A stretch of 64,000 bases of DNA from Paenibacillus sp. JZ16 (GTDB lineage: Bacteria > Bacillota > Bacilli > Paenibacillales > Paenibacillaceae): contig NZ_CP017659.1 in the NCBI RefSeq assembly GCF_015326965.1, forward strand, positions 1,302,001 through 1,366,000. The letters run 5' to 3'. Shown here piece after piece: positions 24,969 through 34,487 of the stretch. Below the pieces are notes generated by a model. It saw only the letters and a program-made list of their open reading frames with translations. It was not told the origin of the DNA and made no database searches. Position numbers and translations under genes: made by a program. Each line of letters starts with the position of its first letter. The stretch's first letter is position 1.

Positions 24969-26429
24969 TCATGCCAACGAGCCATGCTTCACCTGCTCCG
25001 AAATCTCGACGAGACGACGAATTCCCTCTTCCAGCTGAACTTCGCTGATATAGGAGTAGCTGAGTCTGATCCACGAATCCATCTGATCCAGCGGGTCGCA
25101 TATACGCCCCGGCACAAAAGCTACGGATTCCGCCAGGCATTGCCGCAACAACGCATCCACGTTGATGTTTTCCGGCAGCTGTATCCATAGATTCAAGCCG
25201 CCGCCGGGGCTGTTCCATCGCCATTCTGTAGGCTCAAGCAGCTTCTCCATCTTATCCTTACGAAGCTCCAGGGCAATCCGCAGCTTGGCCACATGCTCCT
25301 GAAGTCTGCTCGAGAAGAAATAGTGCTGGAAAATCTTTTGCGTCAGCAGCGGCGTCCCGTTGTCCGACAGCGCCTTGGTCGGCAGGATGACATTCATCAG
25401 CTCCGGACGTGCCGCCAGCACCGATATCCGCAAGCCAGGGGCCACATATTTGCTGAAGCTTCGAATGTGAATGACATAGCCCTCGGTATCATAATAAAAA
25501 AAGGGCAGCGGCGGCGGATCTCCAAAATAAATGTCGTGATAGACCTCATCCTCCACCAGAATGCATTGATATCGTTCCGCCAGTTCAACCAGCGCCTTGC
25601 GCTGCGTAATCGGCACCGTGTAGCCTGTCGGATTCTGAAAGGTCGGGTTCATATAGAACAGCTTCGGCTTCTCCGTCCGCATAAGACATTCAATCTGCTC
25701 CAGGTCATATCCTTCCGGCATAATCTCAATGGGAAGCAGCTTGACATTTTGCTGCACAAAAACATCGATCGCCGGACTATACGTCGGCCGCTCAATCAAC
25801 ACCGAATCTCCGCTTTTGACAAGCGAACGCGAGATCAGGTCGATCGCTTGCTGGGATCCCGTCGTAATGAGCAGCTCATCCGGATGGACCGATATGCCTT
25901 GTTTGTCCATAAAGTACCGGGCCATCTCCTCGCGCAGCTCCAAATCTCCGGACACGGAAGAATACGTGCTTAATACCTTCGGATACATGTCAAACACTTG
26001 TTTCACGTGATTGGACAGGAACGCGTTCGGCAGCAGCGCAGGATCAATCAGCGCTTCCGACATCTGGTAATCGACCTGATGTCTGTGAATGTCGGACAAG
26101 CGGCTGCGATTGACATATATCGATTTCGCCTGATATTCCCAAGACCGGCTGGATGTATAGAGTTCCGGCAATGTCGCAGGCGCCTTAGCCGCTACGAAAT
26201 ATCCTGATTTATATTTCACTTCCACGATCCCGTCTTCAAGCAGCCGCTGATAAGCCTTCAGCACCGTTAACCGGTGAACGTTCAAACGCTCGGCCATCGC
26301 TCTCACGGACGGGATTCTTTCAGTCTCCTTCCACTCTCCCTGAGCAATTCCTTCTCGAATGGTGTCATAGATCGACTGCTGCAATGTCCGCTTACCTTGA
26401 TGTTTGTCGTCCAGCGTTGATAATTCCAT
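24969..26429 (-). CDS. MocR-type GntR regulator with aminotransferase domain
   Basis: A 486-residue MocR/GabR-like regulator. Residues ~10-80 are a GntR winged helix (IREGIAQGEWKETERIPSVRAMAERLNVHRLTVLKAYQRL); residues ~110-480 are a fold-type I aminotransferase-like domain with the PLP lysine in HIRSFSKYVAPGLRISVL and the cofactor Asp/Tyr region LVEDEVYHDIYF. Such proteins sense PLP or an amino acid and activate a divergent gene. Here the divergent gene is an EamA exporter 99 bp away, and three TGTTCTA-type boxes lie between. The ORF reaches a TTG at 26480, but ATG 26429 (after GGGGGAAAAACAG) is where the domain begins and it leaves the operator free. Confidence 0.88.
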   Translation of the reverse strand: MELSTLDDKHQGKRTLQQSIYDTIREGIAQGEWKETERIPSVRAMAERLNVHRLTVLKAYQRLLEDGIVEVKYKSGYFVAAKAPATLPELYTSSRSWEYQAKSIYVNRSRLSDIHRHQVDYQMSEALIDPALLPNAFLSNHVKQVFDMYPKVLSTYSSVSGDLELREEMARYFMDKQGISVHPDELLITTGSQQAIDLISRSLVKSGDSVLIERPTYSPAIDVFVQQNVKLLPIEIMPEGYDLEQIECLMRTEKPKLFYMNPTFQNPTGYTVPITQRKALVELAERYQCILVEDEVYHDIYFGDPPPLPFFYYDTEGYVIHIRSFSKYVAPGLRISVLAARPELMNVILPTKALSDNGTPLLTQKIFQHYFFSSRLQEHVAKLRIALELRKDKMEKLLEPTEWRWNSPGGGLNLWIQLPENINVDALLRQCLAESVAFVPGRICDPLDQMDSWIRLSYSYISEVQLEEGIRRLVEISEQVKHGSLA

Positions 26430-26451
26430 CTGTTTTTCCCCCGATCCGATA

Positions 26452-26489
26452 TAGAACATATCTGTTCTACCAACCACCAATCTGTTCTA
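26452..26489. promoter_or_regulatory. MocR operator: three TGTTCTA boxes
   Basis: TAGAACA (26452-26458) and TGTTCTA (26463-26469) form a perfect palindrome, and a direct repeat TGTTCTA recurs at 26483-26489, exactly 20 bp after the first. MocR regulators typically bind two direct boxes about two helical turns apart plus an inverted one. A TATAGT-like -10 at 26503 for the EamA gene lies just to the right. Confidence 0.7.
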
Positions 26490-26528
26490 TTAACTACCTA
26501 TTATAGTATAGAAAAAGGAGGATGCTAC

Positions 26529-27443
26529 ATGATTATTTTTAACTACTTGCTTATGTGCGCCATATTCAGCACGACGTTTCTCGCCATCAAGATTGGCGTT
26601 GAAGCAGGACTGCCGCCGTTTCTCTCGGCGGGACTTCGGTTTCTTCTCGCGGGCGCCATCATCTTCCTGTGGATGGTATTGCAGCGGAAGGTAAAACCAA
26701 GCCTTCTCCTGCACAAGGAATTCCTTCTAATCGGGATGACCAGTACATTCTTGACGTTTGCAACGCTATATTGGGCCGAGCAGCACGTGTCCTCAGGGAT
26801 CGCTGCCATCCTATCGGCAACAGGCCCCATGATGATTCTGATGATTCAATCGGTTGTAATGCGAAAGAATGCCCGGCGCAGTGATTATTGGGGGTGCGGG
26901 GTCGGTTTTGCGGGAGTATGTTTGCTTATCATGCCCGAGATAGCAATGGGGAGCGACCTCATCTGGATTCTGAGCTGCATCGCCATTCTTATAGGCGAAA
27001 TCGGTTATAGCGTGGGCTCCCTCGCTACCCGAAAATTATCCTTTGACATGCCGGATATCTCGCCAATTATGATCAATGCGGTGCAGATGATGTATGGCGG
27101 CGCTGCCCTATTGCTGTTATCCCTGTTCAGTGAACAGGTACAATGGAATGGTATTCTAACGCTGCCAGCCCTCGGTTCTGTCTTGTATTTAACGATAGTC
27201 GGCTCGATGCTGGGGCATAGTCTGTATGCTTGGCTGCTAAAAGCAACAAATGCCTTTTTTCCGTCTACCTGGCTCTTTGTTTCTCCGATCATCGCGTTAG
27301 GATTAGGCGCATTTCTGTACGGCGAAGCGATTTCTCTTTATTCCATCGTCGGCAGCTTGCTCATCATCGGCGGAATACTGATCTTGAATCTGCCTGAGCT
27401 TCGAGCACGCCGGATCGCGCGCCGTGTGGCTTCAAGCACTTGA
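26529..27443 (+). CDS. EamA/DMT family exporter
   Basis: A 304-residue drug/metabolite transporter with about ten membrane helices in two EamA halves (the first ends near GVCLLIMPEIAMG, the second carries GSMLGHSLYAWLLK and PIIALGLGAFLYGEAIS). Such carriers export amino acids, purines or other metabolites. The start follows AAAGGAGG. Its position opposite a MocR regulator suggests induction by that protein, probably in response to an amino acid or a vitamin B6 compound; the substrate is not known. Confidence 0.88.
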   Translation: MIIFNYLLMCAIFSTTFLAIKIGVEAGLPPFLSAGLRFLLAGAIIFLWMVLQRKVKPSLLLHKEFLLIGMTSTFLTFATLYWAEQHVSSGIAAILSATGPMMILMIQSVVMRKNARRSDYWGCGVGFAGVCLLIMPEIAMGSDLIWILSCIAILIGEIGYSVGSLATRKLSFDMPDISPIMINAVQMMYGGAALLLLSLFSEQVQWNGILTLPALGSVLYLTIVGSMLGHSLYAWLLKATNAFFPSTWLFVSPIIALGLGAFLYGEAISLYSIVGSLLIIGGILILNLPELRARRIARRVASST

Positions 27444-27485
27444 TATCGAACCCTTCAAGGTTCCAAGGATTAGCACCATCATTTA

Positions 27486-27531
27486 AAACGGCTGCCACTC
27501 GTAAACCTCATTACGAGTAGCAGCCGTTATG
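27486..27531. terminator. Bidirectional terminator between eamA and gcvH
   Basis: AACGGCTGC-ACTCGTAA pairs with TTACGAGT-GCAGCCGTT around a 6-nt loop with one bulge, flanked by A and T-rich ends. It separates the two convergent genes. Confidence 0.85.
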
Positions 27532-27560
27532 TTTCATTATGCAATGTTATGATTCAATCC

Positions 27561-27950
27561 TTAATCCACTTTGGCACGATATGCCTCTGCAGTCAGCAGC
27601 TTTCCGAGTGCTTCCTCCAGGTCACCTTCCACCTCAACCTCAATGATCCAACCGCCTTCGTACGGCTCTTCGTTCACAAGCTCCGGCAGGTCTTCCAGAG
27701 AAGCATTCACTTTCGTGATGGTACCTGAAACAGGGGAATACAGTTCCGATACGGTTTTGACCGACTCAATGGTACCGATGCTGTCACCTGCGGCAACGAC
27801 AGCGCCGGTCTCGGGGAGTTCAACGAATACGATATCGCCCAGCTGACATTGCGCATGATCGGAAATACCGACGCGCACCACATTACCATCTACCTTCAAT
27901 GCCCATTCATGATCGTCGCTGTAGACCAAATTCTCTCTGATTTCGCTCAT
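27561..27950 (-). CDS. gcvH: Glycine cleavage system H protein
   Basis: A 129-residue lipoyl carrier that shuttles the aminomethyl group between P, T and L proteins. The lipoylated lysine is Lys65 in GTIESVKTVSELYSP, and the flanking VGISDHAQCQLGDIVFVELP is typical. It is encoded apart from and divergent to gcvT-gcvPA-gcvPB, with its own promoter and glycine riboswitch. Confidence 0.97.
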   Translation of the reverse strand: MSEIRENLVYSDDHEWALKVDGNVVRVGISDHAQCQLGDIVFVELPETGAVVAAGDSIGTIESVKTVSELYSPVSGTITKVNASLEDLPELVNEEPYEGGWIIEVEVEGDLEEALGKLLTAEAYRAKVD

Positions 27951-28011
27951 TTACGGATACTCCTCTTTTCTTAAAGAAATGAAATTAAGGTAAATAAATG
28001 AAAAAAAAGGA

Positions 28012-28034
28012 CGCGAAAAAAGGCATTTGCCTTC
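28012..28034 (-). terminator. Riboswitch terminator of gcvH
   Basis: On the minus strand AAGGCAAATGCCTT followed by T6 directly after the second glycine aptamer. It is the expression-platform hairpin about 60 bp before gcvH. Confidence 0.75.
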
Positions 28035-28240
28035 TCTCTGTCCTCGGTACCTGAGAGTTTATGATCGACCGCTTCTTATGGTCCGATCTTTCCCCTTGGG
28101 TGGCTTGCGCACTCTCCAGAGCTGCGTCAGATGGCGGTTCGTTTACCTGAGAGATTACTCGTCAGCCTGGCGGGCGTAACGGTTTGCTCCTTCGGTGCCG
28201 CCAAGGTTTCACCCTTCGCGAGGCGGTCTCTCCCATCCAT
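28035..28240 (-). ncRNA. Tandem glycine riboswitch controlling gcvH
   Basis: Two consecutive glycine aptamers on the minus strand. The first starts GGGAGAGACCGCC (28237), contains ACCGAAGGAGCAAACC and TAATCTCTCAGGTAAACGAACCG; the second starts CTCTGGAGAGTGCGC and ends in AAACTCTCAGGTACCGAGGACAGAG. The CTCTCAGG motifs and the short linker are the signature of the gcvT RNA class. Glycine binding should allow read-through into gcvH. Confidence 0.93.
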
Positions 28241-28275
28241 CGTCATCCGCATATTCGGTTGGCTTATTCTCCCAC

Positions 28276-28304
28276 AGAATAAAACAGGGACGAAGTGATG
28301 TCAA
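28276..28304 (-). promoter_or_regulatory. SigA promoter of gcvH
   Basis: TTGACA (28304-28299) and TATTCT (28281-28276) are 17 bp apart on the minus strand, about 40 bp before the first aptamer. Confidence 0.8.
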
Positions 28305-28353
28305 GATATCTGACAAAAATTTTAAGATTGAAAATATTTTAGTGAAATAAAGG

Positions 28354-28384
28354 TTGACACTTTATGGCGAGACACGTTTATAAT
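28354..28384 (+). promoter_or_regulatory. Promoter of the gcvT-gcvPA-gcvPB operon
   Basis: TTGACA (28354-28359) is followed by TATAAT (28379-28384). The 19-bp spacing is long; an alternative -10 TTTATA at 17 bp overlaps it. The first aptamer starts about 60 bp downstream. Confidence 0.7.
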
Positions 28385-28440
28385 AATCACAAGAACGCAA
28401 GGAAGATGATGACAACTCAATAATTTTCACGCGGATGATG

Positions 28441-28650
28441 GTAGCGGGAGAGATTACCGACAGGATTGACAGGTAGCGCCGAAGGAGTAAGCCGTAACAC
28501 GGTGAATCTCTCAGGCAAAAGGACCTTTACCGGACGCACCTCTGGAGAGAATTCTGAATGTAGAATCACCCACGGGGAAACTCACACACGCTTGACATTA
28601 TACTTACATGACATGTGGGGTAACTCTCAGGTACAAAGGACAGAGCAGAA
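28441..28650 (+). ncRNA. Tandem glycine riboswitch controlling gcvT operon
   Basis: Two glycine aptamers in series. The first opens with GCGGGAGAGATTACCGACAG, includes GCCGAAGGAGTAAGCC and AATCTCTCAGGCAAAAGGACC; the second opens with CCTCTGGAGAGAATTC and closes with AACTCTCAGGTACAAAGGACAGAGCAG. It mirrors the one upstream of gcvH on the opposite strand; their 5' ends are about 200 bp apart. Confidence 0.95.
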
Positions 28651-28712
28651 GGATTACGCAACGAGCGGGCTTTTTTCAGCACGACTTGTTATCCTTCTGT
28701 CTGTCCTTTTTT
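28638..28712 (+). terminator. Riboswitch terminator of gcvT operon
   Basis: GGACAGAGCAGAAGGAT pairs with ATCCTTCTGTCTGTCC, one 2-nt bulge, followed by T6. Its left arm overlaps the 3' end of the second aptamer (GGACAGAG), as needed for ligand-controlled folding. Confidence 0.85.
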
Positions 28713-28755
28713 GGTGTTTCCCCGATTGATCATGCCAATTCGAAGAGGTGAAGAG

Positions 28756-29868
28756 ATGAGTTCATTACAACGTACACCGCTTTACCCGCTTTATTCCGAT
28801 TTTCCTTCTGCCCGCTGCATCGACTTTGGCGGCTGGGAACTGCCCGTGCAATTTTCAGGCATTGTGCAAGAGCATGAAGCCGTACGCAAGCACGCCGGCC
28901 TGTTCGACGTCTCCCATATGGGTGAATTTATCGTCACCGGACAAGACGCTGAAGCATTTATCCAGAAGATGACCACGAATGACGTAACCCGCATATCGAT
29001 GGGTCAGGCCCAATACACGTTGATGTGTTACGACAACGGCGGTACGGTAGATGACCTGCTTGTGTATAAACTGTCGGCTGACCGATTTATGCTGGTTGTT
29101 AACGCATCCAACATCGACAAAGACCTCCAGTGGCTTCAAGACCATCTTGCAGGTGATGTCACCATCCGTAATGTGTCCGCTGAGACGGCTCTGATTGCAC
29201 TTCAGGGACCTGCGGCCGTGAACATCATGTCACAGGCCACGACTGAGGTCTTAGACGAACTCCCCTCCTTCCATTTTATCCAGAACGCACAGGTTTGCGG
29301 CTGCTCCGCCCTACTGTCCCGTACCGGTTATACCGGAGAAGACGGCTTTGAAATTTATTGCTCCGCTGAGGATGCTCCCGCAATTTGGAGAGAGCTCTTA
29401 ACCGCCGGAGAACCACATGGCCTTGTTCCAACCGGACTGGGCGCACGTGATACACTCCGTTTCGAAGCGAAACTGCCATTGTACGGCCAAGAGCTTTCGA
29501 GCACGATCTCTCCGCTTGAAGCCAGTCTCGGGTTCTTTGTGAAGCTGGACAGCGGCGATTTCATCGGTCGGGAAGCGCTTCAACAGCAAAAACAAGACGG
29601 TGTGCCGCGTAAGCTGGTCGGCATTGAACTCATCGATCGCGGTATCCCGCGCTCCCACTATCCCGTATACAACCATGAAGGAGAACCCATCGGTGAAGTG
29701 ACCAGCGGTACCCAATCCCCTTCACTCAAGCGAAATCTCGGATTGGCCTTGATCGAAACGCCATATACGAGCCTCGATACCGAGGTATGGGTTGAGATCC
29801 GCGGTAAGAAGTTAAAAGCCAAAGTAGTAAAGACACCATTCTACAAAAGAGGAGCTGCCTTAACATGA
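28756..29868 (+). CDS. gcvT: Aminomethyltransferase (glycine cleavage T protein)
   Basis: A 370-residue tetrahydrofolate-dependent aminomethyltransferase that releases NH3 and forms 5,10-methylene-THF from the H-protein-bound intermediate. Seen: [25 protein letters not shown], the folate-site region [18 protein letters not shown] and [20 protein letters not shown]. The ORF extends to 28711, inside the terminator, but AGAGGTG before ATG 28756 matches the family start. It overlaps gcvPA by 4 bp (ATGA). Confidence 0.96.
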   Translation: MSSLQRTPLYPLYSDFPSARCIDFGGWELPVQFSGIVQEHEAVRKHAGLFDVSHMGEFIVTGQDAEAFIQKMTTNDVTRISMGQAQYTLMCYDNGGTVDDLLVYKLSADRFMLVVNASNIDKDLQWLQDHLAGDVTIRNVSAETALIALQGPAAVNIMSQATTEVLDELPSFHFIQNAQVCGCSALLSRTGYTGEDGFEIYCSAEDAPAIWRELLTAGEPHGLVPTGLGARDTLRFEAKLPLYGQELSSTISPLEASLGFFVKLDSGDFIGREALQQQKQDGVPRKLVGIELIDRGIPRSHYPVYNHEGEPIGEVTSGTQSPSLKRNLGLALIETPYTSLDTEVWVEIRGKKLKAKVVKTPFYKRGAALT

Positions 29869-31214
29869 AGCATCGTTACTTGCCTATGACGGATCAGGAT
29901 CAAGCCGATATGCTTGCTGCGGTCGGCGCGGAAACGATCGAAGATCTGTTTGCCGATATCCCCCAAGCGGTCCGTTACAACGGCGTCCTCCCCATGTCAA
30001 AACGGCTGGGTGAGCCTGAACTTCTGAAGCATATGCGTGACCTATCGGACCGAAATGCCGATTTTGACCGTTATACAAGCTTTCTCGGGGCCGGTTTGTA
30101 CGACCACCATATTCCGGTTGTGCTCAATCATGTGATTTCCCGCTCTGAATTCTACACGGCGTATACGCCATACCAACCGGAGATCAGCCAAGGCGAGCTG
30201 CAAGCGATTTTTGAATTTCAATCCTATATCTGTGAATTGACCGGCATGAAAGTGGCCAATGCCAGCATGTATGACGGTTCCACGGCGCTTGCTGAGGCTG
30301 CGGCTCTCGCCAGCGGTGCAACCAAACGGAAGAAAATCGTCATATCGCGTGCCGTCCATCCCGAAGCCCGGGAAATCGTTTTGACTTCGGCTCGCGGCCT
30401 CGATCTGGAAGTCGTGGAAGTCGGCATCGTCAATGGTGCTACCGACCAGGATGCGCTCGCCGCTGCCATAACGGAAGATACCGCCGCCGTCCTTCTGCAA
30501 TCACCGAACTTCTTCGGCTGCATTGAAGACGTGAAATCGATCGAACCGCTGGTTCATGAGAAAAAAGCATTGCTTGTCCTGAGCGTAAACCCGCTGTCCC
30601 TCGGTTTACTGGAATCCCCTGGCGTGCTTGGAGCCGACATCGTTGTCGGCGATGCCCAGCCGCTCGGCATTCCAGCTTCTCTTGGCGGACCGACGTGCGG
30701 ATTCTTCGCGGTATCCGAGCCGCTGATGCGCCGCATTCCCGGACGTATTGTGGGTCAAACCGTCGATCAGGACGGCAAACGCGGTTTTGTACTGACGCTG
30801 CAGGCACGTGAACAACATATTCGCCGCGAAAAAGCAACGTCGAACATCTGCTCGAACCAGGCGCTGCTCGCGCTGTGTGCATCCGTTTATATGTCCACCC
30901 TGGGTAAAGCAGGCATGCAAGAGGCAGCGCTTCTGAATGTGCGCAAATCCCATTATGCTGCCGACCGTGTCGCCAAAGGCTCCCTCTCCCTTCCATTCAG
31001 CTCGCCGTTCTTCAATGAGTTTGTGGTAAAGCTGCCTGAAGGAACGAACGTGAAGGAGATCAACTCGAAGCTTCTGCGTGCAGGTTACATCGGAGGTTAT
31101 GATCTTGGCGCTGCGTACCCTGAGCTTCGAGGATGTATGCTGATCGCTGTGACCGAACGGCGGACGAAGGAAGAAATCGACCAATTTATTGGTGAATTGG
31201 AGGCGATCGTATGA
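29865..31214 (+). CDS. gcvPA: Glycine dehydrogenase (decarboxylating) subunit 1
   Basis: A 449-residue protein forming the N-terminal half of the P protein. With GcvPB it makes the PLP enzyme that decarboxylates glycine and loads H protein. Seen: [30 protein letters not shown], and the [14 protein letters not shown] cofactor-site segment. The gene overlaps gcvT by ATGA and gcvPB by ATGA, so translation is coupled. Split P proteins are the rule in Bacillales. Confidence 0.96.
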   Translation: MKHRYLPMTDQDQADMLAAVGAETIEDLFADIPQAVRYNGVLPMSKRLGEPELLKHMRDLSDRNADFDRYTSFLGAGLYDHHIPVVLNHVISRSEFYTAYTPYQPEISQGELQAIFEFQSYICELTGMKVANASMYDGSTALAEAAALASGATKRKKIVISRAVHPEAREIVLTSARGLDLEVVEVGIVNGATDQDALAAAITEDTAAVLLQSPNFFGCIEDVKSIEPLVHEKKALLVLSVNPLSLGLLESPGVLGADIVVGDAQPLGIPASLGGPTCGFFAVSEPLMRRIPGRIVGQTVDQDGKRGFVLTLQAREQHIRREKATSNICSNQALLALCASVYMSTLGKAGMQEAALLNVRKSHYAADRVAKGSLSLPFSSPFFNEFVVKLPEGTNVKEINSKLLRAGYIGGYDLGAAYPELRGCMLIAVTERRTKEEIDQFIGELEAIV

Positions 31215-32668
31215 AACCGGAAAAAGCATTGATATTCGAACTCAGCAAGCCCGGCCGTGTCGCCTATTCCCTTCCCGAATGCGACGTACCGGAGATCGAC
31301 GCCGCATCATTAATACCAGAGGGCCTGCTGCGCAGCAAACCGGCCGAACTGCCGGAAGTATATGAAGTGGATGTCATTCGTCACTATACGGAGCTGTCGC
31401 GGCGTAATTTCGGCATCGATAACGGCTTCTACCCGCTCGGCTCATGCACGATGAAATACAACCCGAAGATCAATGAGGACGTTGCCCGTTTTGCCGGCTT
31501 TGCCAAGATTCATCCGTACCAGCCAGAAGAAAGCATTCAAGGCGCTCTGGAGCTGCTTTACACCCTGCAGAATGATCTGGCGGCACTTACCGGGATGGAT
31601 CAAGTAACGCTGCAGCCCGCTGCGGGTGCGCATGGGGAGTGGACGGGACTCATGCTGATCCGTGCTTACCATGAAAGCCGCGGCGAGAAACGAACCAAGG
31701 TCATTGTTCCTGACTCCTCGCACGGCACCAACCCAGCCAGCGCAACGGTTGCCGGTTACGACACGATCACGATTAAATCCAATGAGCGCGGCATGGTTGA
31801 TCTGGAGGCTCTGCGCGCCGTCGTTGGTGATGATACGGCCGCACTAATGCTGACGAACCCGAGCACGCTCGGACTATTTGAAGAGCAAATCGTGGAAATC
31901 GCCGAAATCGTGCACGAGGCAGGCGGTCTTCTCTACTATGATGGAGCCAATTCCAACGCCATCATGGGCATCACCCGCCCAGGCGACATGGGCTTCGACG
32001 TGGTCCATCTCAACCTGCACAAAACGATGAGCACGCCGCATGGCGGCGGTGGCCCCGGTGCAGGCCCTGTCGGCGTAAAGAGTTTGTTGATCCCGTTCCT
32101 GCCAAAACCGATCGTGTCCAAACGCGAGGATGGCACCTATTATTGGGATTACGATCGTCCGCAATCCATCGGCCGCGTGAAGGCGTTCTATGGCAACTTT
32201 GGCATCCTGGTCCGCGCCTACACGTATATTCGCACCTATGGACCGGAAGGACTTCGCCGTGTCTCGGAGCTTGCAGTGCTGAATGCCAACTATATGATGC
32301 ACCGTCTGGCTCCATATTACGAAGTTGCCTACCCTGGCCTGTGCAAGCACGAATTCGTGCTATCCGGCAAAAAACTAAAAGAGTTTGGCGTGCGGACCCT
32401 GGATGTTGCCAAGCGGCTGCTTGATTTTGGCTATCATCCGCCAACCATCTACTTCCCGCTCAACGTAGAGGAATGCATTATGATAGAGCCGACCGAGACG
32501 GAGAGTAAAGAAACACTGGACGGTTTCATTGACACGATGATCCAGATTGCCAAAGAAGCCGAAACCACGCCAGAGGTTGTCGTAGGCGCCCCTTATACCA
32601 CGGTCGTGAAACGACTTGACGAAACGACGGCGGCACGTAAACCGGTTCTGAACTGCACCTGTGGTTAA
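31211..32668 (+). CDS. gcvPB: Glycine dehydrogenase (decarboxylating) subunit 2
   Basis: A 485-residue protein, the C-terminal half of the P protein. The PLP Schiff-base lysine is Lys271 in [16 protein letters not shown], and [17 protein letters not shown] is the typical cofactor segment. It is the last gene of the operon and is followed by a strong terminator. The dihydrolipoyl dehydrogenase (L protein) is not in the window. Confidence 0.97.
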   Translation: MKPEKALIFELSKPGRVAYSLPECDVPEIDAASLIPEGLLRSKPAELPEVYEVDVIRHYTELSRRNFGIDNGFYPLGSCTMKYNPKINEDVARFAGFAKIHPYQPEESIQGALELLYTLQNDLAALTGMDQVTLQPAAGAHGEWTGLMLIRAYHESRGEKRTKVIVPDSSHGTNPASATVAGYDTITIKSNERGMVDLEALRAVVGDDTAALMLTNPSTLGLFEEQIVEIAEIVHEAGGLLYYDGANSNAIMGITRPGDMGFDVVHLNLHKTMSTPHGGGGPGAGPVGVKSLLIPFLPKPIVSKREDGTYYWDYDRPQSIGRVKAFYGNFGILVRAYTYIRTYGPEGLRRVSELAVLNANYMMHRLAPYYEVAYPGLCKHEFVLSGKKLKEFGVRTLDVAKRLLDFGYHPPTIYFPLNVEECIMIEPTETESKETLDGFIDTMIQIAKEAETTPEVVVGAPYTTVVKRLDETTAARKPVLNCTCG

Positions 32669-32695
32669 TATTGAATTGATCTATATTCCGTAAGA

Positions 32696-32743
32696 AAGGG
32701 TGTCCCTCGCCGTAGGATCGGTGATAAGGGACACCCTCTTTTT
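32696..32743 (+). terminator. Terminator of the gcv operon
   Basis: AGGGTGTCCC pairs perfectly with GGGACACCCT across a 21-nt loop, followed by cT5. The remaining ~210 bp to the nat gene hold nothing I recognise. Confidence 0.85.
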
Positions 32744-32957
32744 ATGCACTCAAGTACCAGAACGGGGGAAAGTAACCTTGCTGTGTTACCCTAGACGGGC
32801 TATAGCTGCCCGAAGCGCCGCGGCATCCATTGGCATAGTCCCTCTTCCGCCTTCTTCTTGTTCTCTATTAGAAAATCCGAATATATGATATAAAGTATAT
32901 AATTAGATACGGCTTACTTCTACCAAGCTGACAAAAGACGAAAGATGCGGTGATCAA

Positions 32958-33740
32958 ATGAGTAACCCGATACATGGCCTGGATGTAAACCCATATCTTG
33001 AGCGTATTGGATACACGGGCCCGATTGTAAACAGCGCTTATATGCTCGCCAGATTGCAGGAACAGCATGTACATACCGTACCCTATGAAAATCTCGATAT
33101 CCTTGATCGAATTCCACTGTCCCTGGATATCCCCGATCTTTACGATAAAATCGTAACTCGGCATCGCGGCGGCTATTGCTTCGAGCTCAATGCGTTGTTT
33201 GGCTGGCTGCTGCAGAAACTGGGATTCAAGGTCACTCATTACTTCGGACGCTTCTGGCGGGATGAAACCGATACGCCTGCTAAACGTCGGCATCATATTC
33301 TGCAGGTGGATATTGAAGAACAACGATATATTGCCGATGTCGGCGTCGGAGGAGCCGGACCTCGCCATCCTCTGGAATTGGTGGATGGCCTTGTGCAGAC
33401 CCAGGGGAACGAGACCTATCGGCTCGTCCAAACTGAAGCGTATTGCTGGATGCTCGAAGAGTGGAAAAAAGAAGCCTGGGATCCCGTCTTCTCCTTTACG
33501 GAAGAACCTAACCTGCCGAGAGATTTCATCACCACTTCATTCTGGTGCGAGTATGCCCCCGATTCGCCTTTTAACAAAACGGCTCGCGTATCCATTCGTA
33601 CGGCAGAAGGCAGAAACACCGTGGATGATGACGAATTCAGAATTTACAAAGCCGGCGGCGTCCACACCTTTAAACCGGGCAATGCACGGGAATATGCCGA
33701 AGCACTCTATACATATTTCGGCATTCCTATCCATAAATAA
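32958..33740 (+). CDS. nat: Arylamine N-acetyltransferase
   Basis: A 260-residue NAT enzyme that moves acetyl groups from acetyl-CoA to arylamines or hydrazines through a Cys-His-Asp triad. The catalytic Cys74 lies in RGGYCFELN, the His in the later segment HHILQVDI, and the Asp in YIADVGVGGAGP. The N-terminal VPYENLDI is also typical. A weak GGTGATC site precedes the ATG. It is followed by a bidirectional terminator. Confidence 0.9.
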   Translation: MSNPIHGLDVNPYLERIGYTGPIVNSAYMLARLQEQHVHTVPYENLDILDRIPLSLDIPDLYDKIVTRHRGGYCFELNALFGWLLQKLGFKVTHYFGRFWRDETDTPAKRRHHILQVDIEEQRYIADVGVGGAGPRHPLELVDGLVQTQGNETYRLVQTEAYCWMLEEWKKEAWDPVFSFTEEPNLPRDFITTSFWCEYAPDSPFNKTARVSIRTAEGRNTVDDDEFRIYKAGGVHTFKPGNAREYAEALYTYFGIPIHK

Positions 33741-33743
33741 GAA

Positions 33744-33782
33744 TAAACCGGGCTTTCCCATGCAGGGAGCCCGGTTTTATTG
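33744..33782. terminator. Bidirectional terminator between nat and guaD
   Basis: AAACCGGGCT and AGCCCGGTTT flank an 18-nt loop with some internal pairing, with A/T-rich ends. It serves the convergent genes nat and guaD. Confidence 0.8.
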
Positions 33783-34262
33783 TTAATATTCGACTTTGCG
33801 CTCGGCTGCGCTCCACGCTTGAAATGGCAGCAAATAATCCGCTGTTTGAACCTGCTTCATTGGGATGGAGCGCTGGTCCATCGGCATCGCGATTTCATCG
33901 TATATGAAATGATCGTCGAATCCGATCTCAGCCGCATCCTTCTTCGTGCTTGCATAATAAACGGCATCAGGTCTGGACCAGTAGATGGCCCCCAGACACA
34001 TCGGACAAGGCTCGCAGCTGGTATAAATCGTACAGCCTTTTAATTGGAAATCCTCCAGGTGTTGACATGCTTCCCTTATGGCTTGCACCTCGGCATGAGC
34101 CGTCGGGTCGTTCAGCGCGGTAACCAAATTACGGCCCCTGCCGATCACTTGACCATCCTTCACCACAATCGCTCCAAAAGGACCACCCTCCACATGTTGA
34201 ACGTTTCGATGGGCCTCTGCAATCGCTTGACGCATCCAGTACTCATGATTATGTTCGCTCAT
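33783..34262 (-). CDS. guaD: Guanine deaminase
   Basis: A 159-residue cytidine-deaminase-fold enzyme closely resembling the 156-residue GuaD of Bacillus subtilis, which converts guanine to xanthine. The zinc ligands and proton-shuttle Glu are in TAHAEVQAI (HAE) and TSCEPCPMCLGAIYW (PCxxC). The C-terminal GFDDHFIYDEI and SPFQAW-like LLPFQAW segments are specific to GuaD rather than to TadA. The start at 34262 follows AAGGGAG; the ORF itself begins earlier at 34322 without a site. Confidence 0.9.
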   Translation of the reverse strand: MSEHNHEYWMRQAIAEAHRNVQHVEGGPFGAIVVKDGQVIGRGRNLVTALNDPTAHAEVQAIREACQHLEDFQLKGCTIYTSCEPCPMCLGAIYWSRPDAVYYASTKKDAAEIGFDDHFIYDEIAMPMDQRSIPMKQVQTADYLLPFQAWSAAERKVEY

Positions 34263-34403
34263 TGTGTACAGCTCCCTTCCCATGTTCATCCTGATCCCGG
34301 TGCTGTTATCCATCCATGCCAATCACCTGGGACAGCTAATTATCATCATAGCATACCTTCCTTTAATCTCCTCCATTTTTCCAGTTGAATGGAGAAAAAT
34401 GGA

Positions 34404-34458
34404 TTGACGAAGTGTATACAAACGTATACAATCACTTTAATAGTATACAAATGTATAC
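34404..34458 (+). promoter_or_regulatory. Promoter with two GTATAC palindromic operators
   Basis: TTGACG (34404-34409) and TACAAT (34427-34432) are 17 bp apart. Two 16-bp palindromes, GTATACAAACGTATAC (34414-34429) and GTATACAAATGTATAC (34443-34458), lie in the spacer/-10 region and just after it, 29 bp centre to centre. A dimeric repressor binding both would block the promoter. The cognate regulator is not evident in the window. Confidence 0.75.
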
Positions 34459-34487
34459 GTGATTATTGATAAGGAGGTTGATGTTAT

